Assembly (NCBI GenBank): GCA_029052615.1
Contig: JAIDIR010000012.1
Span: forward strand, 1 to 9,560
Source of the DNA: Clostridia bacterium
Lineage (GTDB): Bacteria > Bacillota > Clostridia > Christensenellales > Borkfalkiaceae
Direction of reading: 5' to 3'
Length of the DNA stretch: 9,560 nt
Shown piece after piece: positions 1-7,194 of the stretch. How positions within the stretch are numbered: position 1 is the stretch's first letter; the number at the start of each line of letters is the position of its first letter. Below the pieces are notes generated by a model. That model was not told the DNA's origin and ran no database searches. It saw nothing but the letters and a program-made list of their open reading frames with translations. The translations under genes were made by a program, and so were the position numbers.

Positions 1-15
1 AAGTATTTGTTACTG

Positions 16-22
16 AAAGGAG
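16..22 (+). promoter_or_regulatory. Shine-Dalgarno site of the giant surface protein
   Basis: AAAGGAG lies six bases before the ATG at 29, an ideal ribosome binding site, and fixes the start of the 1860-residue protein. The start therefore lies upstream of the G tract at 53-61, so that tract is translated. The promoter is outside the window. Confidence 0.85.
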
Positions 23-28
23 AAAATT

Positions 29-3000
29 ATGAAGACGTTTAAAATGACCAATGGGGGGGGGCAAGCACTTTTAAGAAATAAGCAAGGCGTAAAGCGCGCG
101 TTGCTTTATATACTCACGCCCTTATTCTGTGCAGGACTCTGTCTTGGCACAGTTTTTTCATTTTTTAAAACGGATAGCAAGGTAAGTGCAAACGCCGCAG
201 GCGGCTTTAAAGGTGCCGCATATATCGATTTAACCGATGACGGCAGCGTAATGGCGGCAGCATTGCAGGGAGGGCAAAAGTCGGCCGTTATAATTGGCGC
301 TGCCGGTACTGCCGAGAGCAAACCGGTAAGCTGGGACGTGCTTGCTGTAAACGACAGCACGTACACTTCATCCGCAACAACCGCAAATAAGCTTTTGTTA
401 TTTTCCCAGAGAGTTTTAAGTATAGATCAATATAATTATTATTACAGTAATATGAATCCCGAAAACCATACTTATTGGGGTTCAAGCTATGTGCGCGCAA
501 AACTGAACGGCGGGGTGTATATCAGCGGCAATACAACTGCGGGGCAGACGCCTCAACTTGGGACAATTAATAATACGGCTTCTCTTCTTTATAATGTATT
601 TACAGGACTTAATACCGAAGGGCTTATTCTGCCCACGGGAAATATAATAACGCACGATGTCAAATACGTTAACGCCGCTTCTCCCTTATTCAGGACGGTG
701 CAAACAACTGCCACGGGTGCTTTTTCAAGCACGTCAACGGTTAACGGTCAGTATAACAGCACTTTGGGTAATCAATTTTCCACAATGGTGCCCAATTTCA
801 GCGTAAACTTTACTAACGGCGTAACCGAAACTACGACGGGCGACAAGCTGTTTTTGCTGGCGTATGAGGATATAAATAATGCCGATTACGGGTTTAAAGA
901 CTCGAACGGCAAAACTTATACCGGCTCGTACGGAATAAATTGGGGCGGCTGGCAGGATGGTTATTATTCCTGCAATGACCCCGCATCTTCGCCTTCTGCA
1001 CATCAGCTATATTCCGGTAACGGATTTATCCCCAAAACCTACAGCGGAGGTGTTCAGGCAAACAGTTATTGGTTGCGTTCCACCGTGCGCGACGGTTATT
1101 CCAGCGGCTCTTATCAGCCTAACAATGTGGCATACGCTTTGGCAGTCGGAGTGCTTAGCAACGGCGGCTCTGTGGGGTATTTACCTCAAAGCTCCACGGT
1201 CGTTACGAATATTTTCGGCGGAAGTATCGGTTTCCGTCCCGCAATGGTGGTGGACGCTTCCAAAATCGTTTATATTGTAAGCGGCAATGCGCCTATGAAT
1301 AACGATTTTACCGATTTTGAAAACTATCCTTATTCCGCAGGGGAAAAAATTACTTATAAAACTTATATCAAATCGTCAGATTACGAAACCAAAAGCGCCA
1401 ATGCAAAAGCTATCGGTATTCCCGACGGCAATTCTTTAAAGCTTATTTATAATAATACGGTCGGCAATAACGATGCAAAAATGATTTGCACGCTTTCGGA
1501 CAACAACGGTAAAGTATATTATTCTTCAACTTTCAACGTGGACGTAACGGCTACGGCAACCAAGAACGCCACCCAAACGCTGGCATTGCCCACTTTCCCT
1601 TCGGGCAAAACTATTGCCGATTATAACGTTTCTTTAATTCAGTCAACCGATAACGGTACGGATTATACCGAACACGCGCTTTGCTCGTATGAGATAGGCA
1701 TAGACGCGCCTAAGGATACGGAAGTTACGTACAGCGGCAACTCCAAGTGGATAGCCGATTTGACGGGCGACGAAAAGAAGGAGTGGATAAATACCGACGT
1801 ATATTGCAACAGTTCGATTATGAGCGTTGCAAAAATCGAGTATAAGAGCCGTGCGGAAGGCGCAACGTTCGTTGACGTGACGAGTGCGGGAACTGCAAAT
1901 ATTAAAAATGCAGGAACTTATAAAATTACCATGCATCTCGCCGGCGGCTACAAGTGGATAGGCGGCTCAACCGATGATAAATCGTTTAACATAACCGTAA
2001 AGCCGCAGGTAATCGACCCGTTTGCCCCCACGGTGGACTACGGTACAAACGCGGACAATTCCACAAAGCAGTATTACGCGGGCACGACGACCGCAAATTT
2101 CCCGACGATAAAGCCGCCTGCGTTGTGGGACGGCAAGGGCTCTCTGGTCTGGGACAGCGGTCAGAATTTAACCACTACAAAGCCGTACAACTGGACTTTT
2201 ACGCCAGACGATTTGAATTACGACGTAAAGAAAGGCACTTTGTCGATAACGGTTACGCCGGTAGCGGTCAACAAAATAGAAGCAACGCTTACGGGTACGG
2301 GCGATATTTTCACCTCTACCAAGAAGGAAGATTTGCTGAAGCGTATACAGGTCACCAAGACCAATAACGACGGCACGGCTGCAGGTATTGCGGCAACGAG
2401 CGAAATTCAGTTTGCAACGGGTACTACGCTGACAGCCGGCACGAACAAGGTTCTTACGGTTCAGCTTGTGGGCAACACAAGCGTAAGCTGCACGGTGACT
2501 ATACCCGAAATACTTGCGGTTACGCCTGCGGAGCTTTCCGTTGTGCACGACGGCACGACGGTTTACACCTCCACGAGTGCGGACGCGCTTAAAGGTCAGC
2601 TTACCGTAAAGATTATAAATAACGACGGCAGCGCGGGCAAGACGCTTGAAGCAAGCGAATATTCCTTCCCCGATGATTTTGCCCTTGAAGACGGCGACTG
2701 TCCCGTTCAGGTCACTTATAAATACACCGTGGACGGCGAGGAAAAAACTCTTACCGGCGACATAACTATTTCCGTCGGCATTGCAGGCGTAAAGAGCGTG
2801 TCGTTAGCTGTTGACGAATCGAAGCTTAACGGAGTTACTTTGTGGGAAGGTGCGGCGGCAAATACCATAAAGCAATATCTTATCGTAACAATAAAGTTTG
2901 ACGACGGCAACGATACCACGGCAACGCTTGATGCTTCCAAGTACACGGTAAATATAACCGGTAGCGAGAAAAACGTACTCATTGCAGGGCAGTGCAATTT

Positions 3001-5611
3001 CACCGTAAGCTACGGTGGAAAGACTTCCAACACGAAAAACGTACCGGTTAGCGCGGTGCTTGTAGATACGCTTACGGCAAACTACTCGCAGAACGGCAGG
3101 ACAATTTACAGCTCCGCTACGGTGGAAGATTTGCAGATAGATACTCTGTTGTCGGTAGAAGCAGTTTACAACAACGGTGACCCGGATACGCTGGACAAAG
3201 ACAGCTACACCGTAACTATTCCCGACAATTTCTCTTCGACCAATAACTTAGTTACGGTTACGTGGAAGAAGGGCGACGTTACAAAGACGACGACGTTCCC
3301 CGTTACGGTAACCGACGTTGCGGTAAGCGGAATAACCGCGGAATATACCTTGCCCGAAGGCTTTACGCTGGACGCTTCCAAGGGCTTGGAAGACTTGAAC
3401 GGCGGTTTGAAAGTCGTGCTTAAGTATAACAACAACGACACGAAAACGCTCAGCTCGGAAGGGTATACGTTGACGGCGGATTCCACGCACGGCGACGGGT
3501 TGCTTTCGGCAGGTGCGCGCACTATAACGGTTACGTATTCGGACGGCAAGACCGCAACCTTCACCGTTAACGTTGCAAAGGCGGACGTCGACGCGAGCGG
3601 CGCAACGTTAAAGCCCTCCGCAATAAGCGGACTGACGGCGGACGACAACGGCGGATATAAGGCGACTTATAAGCCCGACAGCGACGGTTTTAAGTTTACG
3701 GTTGCCGACCTTGACCCCGACAGTATTCCTGCGGCGGCTACTCCCAAAGCGCCCGTTTACAAGAAGCTTGTGAACGGTAACTGGGAAACGGTTTCCGAGA
3801 TAAAGGAAGCGGGCGAATACAAGGTTGTGGTTGAGTTTGACCCGACCGACCCCGCAAACTATAACGGCGGTATTGACCCCGTTGAAATTGCGATTACAAT
3901 TGACGACGCGGTTGTAACCGGCGTTACGGCAAAGGTGGAGGGCGATGCGGCGTTTAATACGGCAAGCACGCTGGATGACGTTAAGGCAAAACTTGCCGCC
4001 GAAATTGAGTACAACAACGGCAATAAGGAAAGCGTTAAGGTTGAAGACCTTGAAATCACTTGCGAGGGCTTGCACGACGGAAAGCTTAAGGCGGGCAAGC
4101 AGGTTGTAACCGTTAAGTATTCGGACGGCGTTGAAACGACGGTTGAAATAGAGGTTGCAAAGGTTAAGGTTGCGCTGCCCGTATTTAACGGCGGCTTGAA
4201 GTACACCGGTGTTGCAATTAAGCCTACCGTTGATAACTTTAACGGCTTTGACAGTGCTTTAATGACTTTCGTTACCGACAAGTTGCAGAGCGGTACGGTT
4301 GTCGGCACGTACAAGGCGGTGTTTGCACTGACCGACCCCGAAAATTACGAATGGGCAACGGCTAAGACTTATAAAAAGTCCGTATTTGCCGCAGTAGTAT
4401 ACGACGAGGAAGTAACGCTTTTGGCTAACGAAGCGGCGGTTGACTGGAATATTTCAAAGGCAGTGCTCACCGCAACCAAGAAGGAAGGAGCGCTTCCAGT
4501 ATTCGCAAGCGAGAGCTATATCGGCGAGCTTGGCGAAGTAGTTGGTTTAAGATACTATACGGACGAAACTTGCACCGAAGAGGTTGCGGCTGACCAGCTT
4601 GCTAAGGAAACGACTTACTACGTTAAGGCTGAATTACTCGACACCGATAACTTCGAACTCGATGCAAGTGCGGCGGCGTATACCGTTAAATCGTTCACGT
4701 ATACTACGCCCGCAAAGGAGCTTACGACGTGGGATAAAGTCGTCAGATTCTTAAAGGCAAACTGGCTGTGGCTGGTGATTGCGGTAGTGGCGCTTATACT
4801 TCTTATAATCATAATCGCGTGCGCGGTGCGCGCCTCCAAGAAAAAGCGCGAGCGCGAGGAACAGCGCAGGCTGGAAGAGAAGGCGGAGCGCGAGCGCAGG
4901 GAAGAGCGCGAAGAACAGCGCAGGCGCGAGGAGCGTGAAGAGCGCATGGCAAGGCTTTCTCAGCAACAGCAAATGCCTCCTATGATGATGCCGCAAATGA
5001 TGCCTCAGATGATGGGCGGGCAAATGCCCCAGTCTATGCCTCAGGCACAGGCGGCGCAAGCTATGCCTGCGGGCGGCGGCGCTTCGTCCAGCGAGATAGC
5101 CGAGCTTAAAGCCGAAATACTGGCGCTTAAAACGGCGCAGGAATCGGCAAAGGAAATTGCCGAGCTTAAAGCCGAAAACGCGGCTATGAAGGCTGAACAA
5201 AACGCGGTTTTGCGCAGTGACGTAAATGCGCTGCGCGGCGGCGAGCAAGTCATTCAGGGCGGTATATCCCTTGACAAACTGACCGAAATTATCAGGACGG
5301 AGGTCAACGCCGCGCTTGACAGCAGGGTAAAGGCGGCGGCACAGCCCGCAACTGCGGACAGCGGTGCGGCGCCCGCTGCGGCTCAGGTTCCTCCCGACGC
5401 GGTTATGACGACGGTGACGACGACCAAGATTGACACGACCAAAAAGCCCGCGCAGAACGCGCAGGCGGCGGCGCCCGTGAGGACGGTGGTGCGCAACGTT
5501 GTGGCCCCTATGCCCGTGGACGACGGAAGGGTGTTCGACGTGGGCGGCTTTTATAAGCCTGCGGACCCCGTGAACGATATGGGGTTCACGGACGAGGATA
5601 AGAGCGAGTAA
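29..5611 (+). CDS. Giant modular surface protein: DUF6273-like domain, Ig-like repeats, C-terminal TM helix and coiled-coil cytoplasmic tail
   Basis: Probable cell-surface protein of unknown ligand. Residues 1-23 are a basic n-region and 24-46 a hydrophobic core. A54-N55-A56 before A57 is a plausible signal peptidase I site. Residues about 58-415 resemble DUF6273: W102 in a PVSWDVL-like strand, W348-L-R-S and F402-R-P-A-M-V-V-D near its end. About 580-745 looks MBG-like (NAGTYKITMHL). At least six Ig-like repeats follow between 749 and 1375, interrupted by an MBG-like segment at about 1185-1290. Further MBG-like segments run to about 1565. A single TM helix (1579-1600) is followed by an Arg/Glu-rich stretch, a Met/Gln/Pro-rich stretch (about 1645-1680), a coiled coil (about 1685-1740), an Ala/Pro-rich linker and a C-terminal DDGRVFDVGGFYKP segment. 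No LPXTG motif or S-layer homology domain was seen, so anchoring is by the TM helix. Domain names rest on remembered motifs. Adhesion or envelope sensing is inference. Confidence 0.9.
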   Translation: MKTFKMTNGGGQALLRNKQGVKRALLYILTPLFCAGLCLGTVFSFFKTDSKVSANAAGGFKGAAYIDLTDDGSVMAAALQGGQKSAVIIGAAGTAESKPVSWDVLAVNDSTYTSSATTANKLLLFSQRVLSIDQYNYYYSNMNPENHTYWGSSYVRAKLNGGVYISGNTTAGQTPQLGTINNTASLLYNVFTGLNTEGLILPTGNIITHDVKYVNAASPLFRTVQTTATGAFSSTSTVNGQYNSTLGNQFSTMVPNFSVNFTNGVTETTTGDKLFLLAYEDINNADYGFKDSNGKTYTGSYGINWGGWQDGYYSCNDPASSPSAHQLYSGNGFIPKTYSGGVQANSYWLRSTVRDGYSSGSYQPNNVAYALAVGVLSNGGSVGYLPQSSTVVTNIFGGSIGFRPAMVVDASKIVYIVSGNAPMNNDFTDFENYPYSAGEKITYKTYIKSSDYETKSANAKAIGIPDGNSLKLIYNNTVGNNDAKMICTLSDNNGKVYYSSTFNVDVTATATKNATQTLALPTFPSGKTIADYNVSLIQSTDNGTDYTEHALCSYEIGIDAPKDTEVTYSGNSKWIADLTGDEKKEWINTDVYCNSSIMSVAKIEYKSRAEGATFVDVTSAGTANIKNAGTYKITMHLAGGYKWIGGSTDDKSFNITVKPQVIDPFAPTVDYGTNADNSTKQYYAGTTTANFPTIKPPALWDGKGSLVWDSGQNLTTTKPYNWTFTPDDLNYDVKKGTLSITVTPVAVNKIEATLTGTGDIFTSTKKEDLLKRIQVTKTNNDGTAAGIAATSEIQFATGTTLTAGTNKVLTVQLVGNTSVSCTVTIPEILAVTPAELSVVHDGTTVYTSTSADALKGQLTVKIINNDGSAGKTLEASEYSFPDDFALEDGDCPVQVTYKYTVDGEEKTLTGDITISVGIAGVKSVSLAVDESKLNGVTLWEGAAANTIKQYLIVTIKFDDGNDTTATLDASKYTVNITGSEKNVLIAGQCNFTVSYGGKTSNTKNVPVSAVLVDTLTANYSQNGRTIYSSATVEDLQIDTLLSVEAVYNNGDPDTLDKDSYTVTIPDNFSSTNNLVTVTWKKGDVTKTTTFPVTVTDVAVSGITAEYTLPEGFTLDASKGLEDLNGGLKVVLKYNNNDTKTLSSEGYTLTADSTHGDGLLSAGARTITVTYSDGKTATFTVNVAKADVDASGATLKPSAISGLTADDNGGYKATYKPDSDGFKFTVADLDPDSIPAAATPKAPVYKKLVNGNWETVSEIKEAGEYKVVVEFDPTDPANYNGGIDPVEIAITIDDAVVTGVTAKVEGDAAFNTASTLDDVKAKLAAEIEYNNGNKESVKVEDLEITCEGLHDGKLKAGKQVVTVKYSDGVETTVEIEVAKVKVALPVFNGGLKYTGVAIKPTVDNFNGFDSALMTFVTDKLQSGTVVGTYKAVFALTDPENYEWATAKTYKKSVFAAVVYDEEVTLLANEAAVDWNISKAVLTATKKEGALPVFASESYIGELGEVVGLRYYTDETCTEEVAADQLAKETTYYVKAELLDTDNFELDASAAAYTVKSFTYTTPAKELTTWDKVVRFLKANWLWLVIAVVALILLIIIIACAVRASKKKREREEQRRLEEKAERERREEREEQRRREEREERMARLSQQQQMPPMMMPQMMPQMMGGQMPQSMPQAQAAQAMPAGGGASSSEIAELKAEILALKTAQESAKEIAELKAENAAMKAEQNAVLRSDVNALRGGEQVIQGGISLDKLTEIIRTEVNAALDSRVKAAAQPATADSGAAPAAAQVPPDAVMTTVTTTKIDTTKKPAQNAQAAAPVRTVVRNVVAPMPVDDGRVFDVGGFYKPADPVNDMGFTDEDKSE
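53..61 (+). repeat. Poly-G tract of nine in codons 9-11 of the surface protein
   Basis: Nine consecutive G encode Gly9-Gly10-Gly11. One G more would give a TAA stop after seven further codons or so (reading GCA AGC ACT TTT AAG AAA TAA). One G fewer would give a TAA stop even sooner (GGC AAG CAC TTT TAA). Only the present length, or a change by three, keeps the gene open. Homopolymeric G tracts are known slippage sites in phase-variable genes of other bacteria. Its use as such here is inference. Confidence 0.9.
2273..4153 (+). repeat. Array of diverged Ig-like domain repeats within the surface protein
   Basis: Protein-level repeats of about 85 residues begin near residues 749, 831, 919, 1009, 1098 and 1294. 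The shared pattern is an opening strand such as VxGITAEY or VTGVTAKV, a leucine-containing helix-like turn (DLNGGLKV, DVKAKLAA), an asparagine-rich YNNG or NNDG turn, then an L-x-AG-x-x-x-x-TV-x-Y-x-DGK strand pair and a closing VxV. This fits bacterial Ig-like (Big-type) domains. The repeats have diverged in DNA, with only short identical words such as TATTCGGACGGC (around 3536 and 4117), so recent duplication is unlikely. An MBG-like segment (about 1185-1290) separates the fifth and sixth. Confidence 0.7.
5099..5177 (+). repeat. 60-bp-spaced direct repeat encoding the coiled-coil tail
   Basis: The 19-base word GCCGAGCTTAAAGCCGAAA occurs at 5099-5117 and again, identical, at 5159-5177, exactly 60 bases (20 residues) apart. 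It encodes AELKAE within a Glu/Lys/Ala/Leu-rich helix. The two 20-residue units start EIAELKAEILAL and EIAELKAENAAM, which suggests a tandem duplication that lengthened the cytoplasmic coiled coil. A coiled coil here would favour oligomerisation of the tail. Confidence 0.75.
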
Positions 5612-5623
5612 ATAAAAAAAGAT

Positions 5624-5651
5624 AGCCCCGCGGCGGTATCGCCGCGGGGCT
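5624..5651. terminator. Bidirectional intrinsic terminator between convergent genes
   Basis: A perfect 12-bp stem (AGCCCCGCGGCG, 5624-5635, with 5640-5651) closes a GTAT loop. An A7 run lies just before it (5614-5620) and a T-rich stretch (TTTAATTTTA) runs from 5651, so it can end transcription in both directions. It lies between the stop of the giant protein (5611) and the stop of the minus-strand gene (5658), only 46 bases in all. Confidence 0.88.
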
Positions 5652-5657
5652 TTAATT

Positions 5658-6107
5658 TTATTCACCGAGATATTTTTCAATCAGCAGTGCGCATTGATAA
5701 ATTTTGTCGGGGCAGGGGCGGCGCGCGTAGTACTCCGGCGTGCGCTCCTCGGGCGTTGCGGAACTGTCCTTTGGCAGGGCCGCGCCCAAAAGCTCGGCGC
5801 ATATAACCGAACCGTTTTGCTCCTTGAACTCCCCGACCATCTTTTGTATAACCGCGTAAATTTCGCCGCGCCGCTGTAAATCGCCCGGCTGCCCGTGGCT
5901 CATCTTCATACCCGCAACTATAGCCATTGCGTTGACCGCGCCGCAGGTTAAGCGCATACGCCCCAACCCGCCGCCGAAGCCTTCGGCAAGCTTCATTGCG
6001 GTCACGGCGTCAAAGCCGTACAAATCGGCAAACGCGCCCACTACCGCCTGACAACAGTTGTAGCCTTCCAGAAACATTTCGCGCGCTCTGTCCGCCCGCT
6101 TTCCCAT
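5658..6107 (-). CDS. C_GCAxxG_C_C family (putative redox-active cysteine) protein
   Basis: A 149-residue protein of the C_GCAxxG_C_C family, thought to be small redox-active proteins; no reaction is established. Visible motifs in order are Y16-N-C18-C19-Q-A-V, an FGGGLGRM glycine-rich turn (44-51), T54-C55-G-A-V-N-A, C103-A-E-L-L-G, and C132 and C139 near the C-terminus. There is no signal peptide or membrane helix, so it is probably cytoplasmic. The start at 6107 is chosen because AGGAAGG lies just upstream. The reading frame stays open to 6170, but a longer start is ruled against because it would run through the -10 box at 6132-6137. It is a single gene, divergent from the DUF308-like operon and convergent with the giant gene. 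Confidence 0.85.
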   Translation of the reverse strand: MGKRADRAREMFLEGYNCCQAVVGAFADLYGFDAVTAMKLAEGFGGGLGRMRLTCGAVNAMAIVAGMKMSHGQPGDLQRRGEIYAVIQKMVGEFKEQNGSVICAELLGAALPKDSSATPEERTPEYYARRPCPDKIYQCALLIEKYLGE

Positions 6108-6131
6108 AGTCGTCACCTTCCTTACAGCCAT

Positions 6132-6161
6132 ATTATACCACCCGCAACGGCAGATATGCAA
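6132..6161 (-). promoter_or_regulatory. Promoter of the C_GCAxxG_C_C gene
   Basis: Read on the minus strand, TTGCAT (6156-6161) and a perfect TATAAT (6132-6137) are 18 bases apart. Transcription should begin near 6125, leaving a leader of about 18 bases that contains the Shine-Dalgarno site before the ATG at 6107. Its -35 box is only two bases from the -35 box of the divergent promoter. Confidence 0.75.
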
Positions 6162-6163
6162 CC

Positions 6164-6192
6164 TTGACACCGCACAAAATAAGTGATAAAAT
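6164..6192 (+). promoter_or_regulatory. Consensus promoter of the DUF308/PH-domain operon
   Basis: A perfect TTGACA (6164-6169) is followed after exactly 17 bases by TAAAAT (6187-6192), matching the housekeeping sigma factor consensus closely. The expected start of transcription, six to seven bases after the -10 box, is at about 6198-6200. This coincides with the A of the ATG at 6199. Confidence 0.85.
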
Positions 6193-6198
6193 GTATTT

Positions 6199-6954
6199 AT
6201 GGCTGAGGAAGAGAGGGAAGAAATTCAATTAGCAGAGGCTGAAGAAGAGGTTGCCGTTGTGGAGGAGGCTGCCGCCGTTGTGGAGGAGGCTGCCGCCGAG
6301 GAGCATCGGCTTGTCGGCAGCGACATCGAGGAGGCGCACAGCGAGCTTGCGGCTTCCGACATAGGCGCGTACGGCGATATCATAGAGGGCTTTTCGGTTG
6401 AAGCCAACGTCAGGAAGGTGAGCACGTACATAAAGCTGCCCGAAAAGGTGGCTAAGTATATTCTTGCCGTGCTGTATCTTGCAGTCGGCGTGCTGTGCGC
6501 GGCTATACCCGAAAGGATAGAAACGGCTCTGCCCTACATAGTCGGCGGCGCGATGGCGGCGGTGGCTATAACGCAGTTTATCTTCGCCATAATCAAAAAG
6601 GAATACCGCGATACGCACACCAACAAGACGGCGGGCTCGCTGATAGTTCTGGGGCTGAGCGTGATGATTATAATCGAACACCAGTGGGCGCACACGTTTA
6701 TTCCCATCGTGTGGGGCGTTATCGGACTGTTCGAGGGCGCGCACGCGTTTAACCACGCAATATCGCGCATATCAAGGGGTATGCGCAGCGCGTATTACAT
6801 AATTAAGGGTATAATAGAGGTCGTGGTGGCGTTCCTGCTTTTGTACGAGCCCGAACAGTACGGCGAGCTGCATATAATAGTTTTCGGCGTGTCGCTTATG
6901 CTTGACGGCATTACGACGCTGCCATTCGTCAAGAATTTCGTTGCGAAAAGGTAA
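6199..6954 (+). CDS. DUF308/HdeD-like six-helix membrane protein with acidic N-terminal tail
   Basis: A 251-residue integral membrane protein. Residues 1-70 are a strongly acidic, Ala/Val/Glu-rich soluble tail containing two copies of AVVEEAA (19-25, 26-32). Hydrophobic segments follow at about 85-103, 111-132, 145-159, 166-183, 199-216 and 223-242. Paired helices with Gly-rich ends and short charged links resemble the DUF308 (HdeD-like) fold, whose E. coli member HdeD takes part in acid resistance. That function should not be transferred here. It is the first gene of an operon; the next gene's Shine-Dalgarno site overlaps its stop codon. No Shine-Dalgarno site precedes the ATG, and the promoter predicts a leaderless message. 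The family call is moderate, the membrane nature strong. Confidence 0.8.
   Translation: MAEEEREEIQLAEAEEEVAVVEEAAAVVEEAAAEEHRLVGSDIEEAHSELAASDIGAYGDIIEGFSVEANVRKVSTYIKLPEKVAKYILAVLYLAVGVLCAAIPERIETALPYIVGGAMAAVAITQFIFAIIKKEYRDTHTNKTAGSLIVLGLSVMIIIEHQWAHTFIPIVWGVIGLFEGAHAFNHAISRISRGMRSAYYIIKGIIEVVVAFLLLYEPEQYGELHIIVFGVSLMLDGITTLPFVKNFVAKR
6253..6294 (+). repeat. Two tandem 21-bp repeats in the acidic tail
   Basis: Two identical 21-base units (6253-6273 and 6274-6294) begin GCCGTTGTGG and end GGAGGCTGCC. Each encodes AVVEEAA. The unit is a multiple of three, so copy changes would alter the tail length without shifting the frame. Perfect identity suggests a recent duplication. Confidence 0.9.
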
Positions 6955-6968
6955 AGGAGAAACTTTAA

Positions 6969-7175
6969 GTGAAGGCTTCCAACTGGGATTTGATGAGATT
7001 GGCTTCGGCTTTCGACGGCGAGTTCTGCCTTTCGGACTTTTCGCCCGAGGAGCTTGACGAGCTGCTGGGGCTTATAGAAGACGGCGACACCGTGGAGGAT
7101 ATACGCCGCAAGTACTTTGAGTTTTATGACGACGTGAAAGATAGAACTTTAAGCAAACACAAGTGGTCCGATTAG
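6969..7175 (+). CDS. Small acidic protein of unknown function (68 aa)
   Basis: Not recognised. A 68-residue soluble protein starting with GTG. AAAGGAG at 6953-6959, overlapping the upstream stop codon, lies nine bases before it and supports both the start and translational coupling. The middle, SPEELDELLGLIEDGDTVED (residues about 25-44), is acidic and likely helical. The C-terminus is more basic (KDRTLSKHKWSD). It has one cysteine and no signal peptide, membrane helix or metal motif. It sits between two membrane-protein genes with gaps of 14 and 19 bases, so it is probably co-transcribed and may be a cytoplasmic partner of one of them (inference). Confidence 0.75.
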   Translation: MKASNWDLMRLASAFDGEFCLSDFSPEELDELLGLIEDGDTVEDIRRKYFEFYDDVKDRTLSKHKWSD

Positions 7176-7194
7176 GGAATAGAGGTGTAATTAT

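Noticed and set aside
2273..4153. Recently duplicated long DNA repeats or a CRISPR-like array in the Ig-like region
   Set aside because: The similarity is at protein level with diverged DNA; only short words are shared and there are no regular spacers.
3205..4314. Several 80-155-codon minus-strand frames under the Ig-like repeats
   Set aside because: They mirror the biased plus-strand codons, overlap each other in different frames, and have no translation signals or recognisable motifs.
5560..5611. Cell-wall sorting signal at the end of the giant protein
   Set aside because: No LPXTG-like motif exists; the hydrophobic helix is 260 residues from the end and is followed by a large charged tail.
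4751..5680. A 309-codon open frame on the minus strand opposite the tail of the giant protein
   Set aside because: It is antisense to a GC-rich, codon-biased coding region, and its product is an implausible Arg/His/Leu-rich sequence. It also runs through the terminator at 5624-5651 and lacks a ribosome site.
6108..6170. Longer N-terminus for the C_GCAxxG_C_C protein (starts at 6170 or 6131)
   Set aside because: These codons overlap the -10 and -35 boxes of the gene's own promoter, while the ATG at 6107 has a good ribosome site and matches the usual start of the family.
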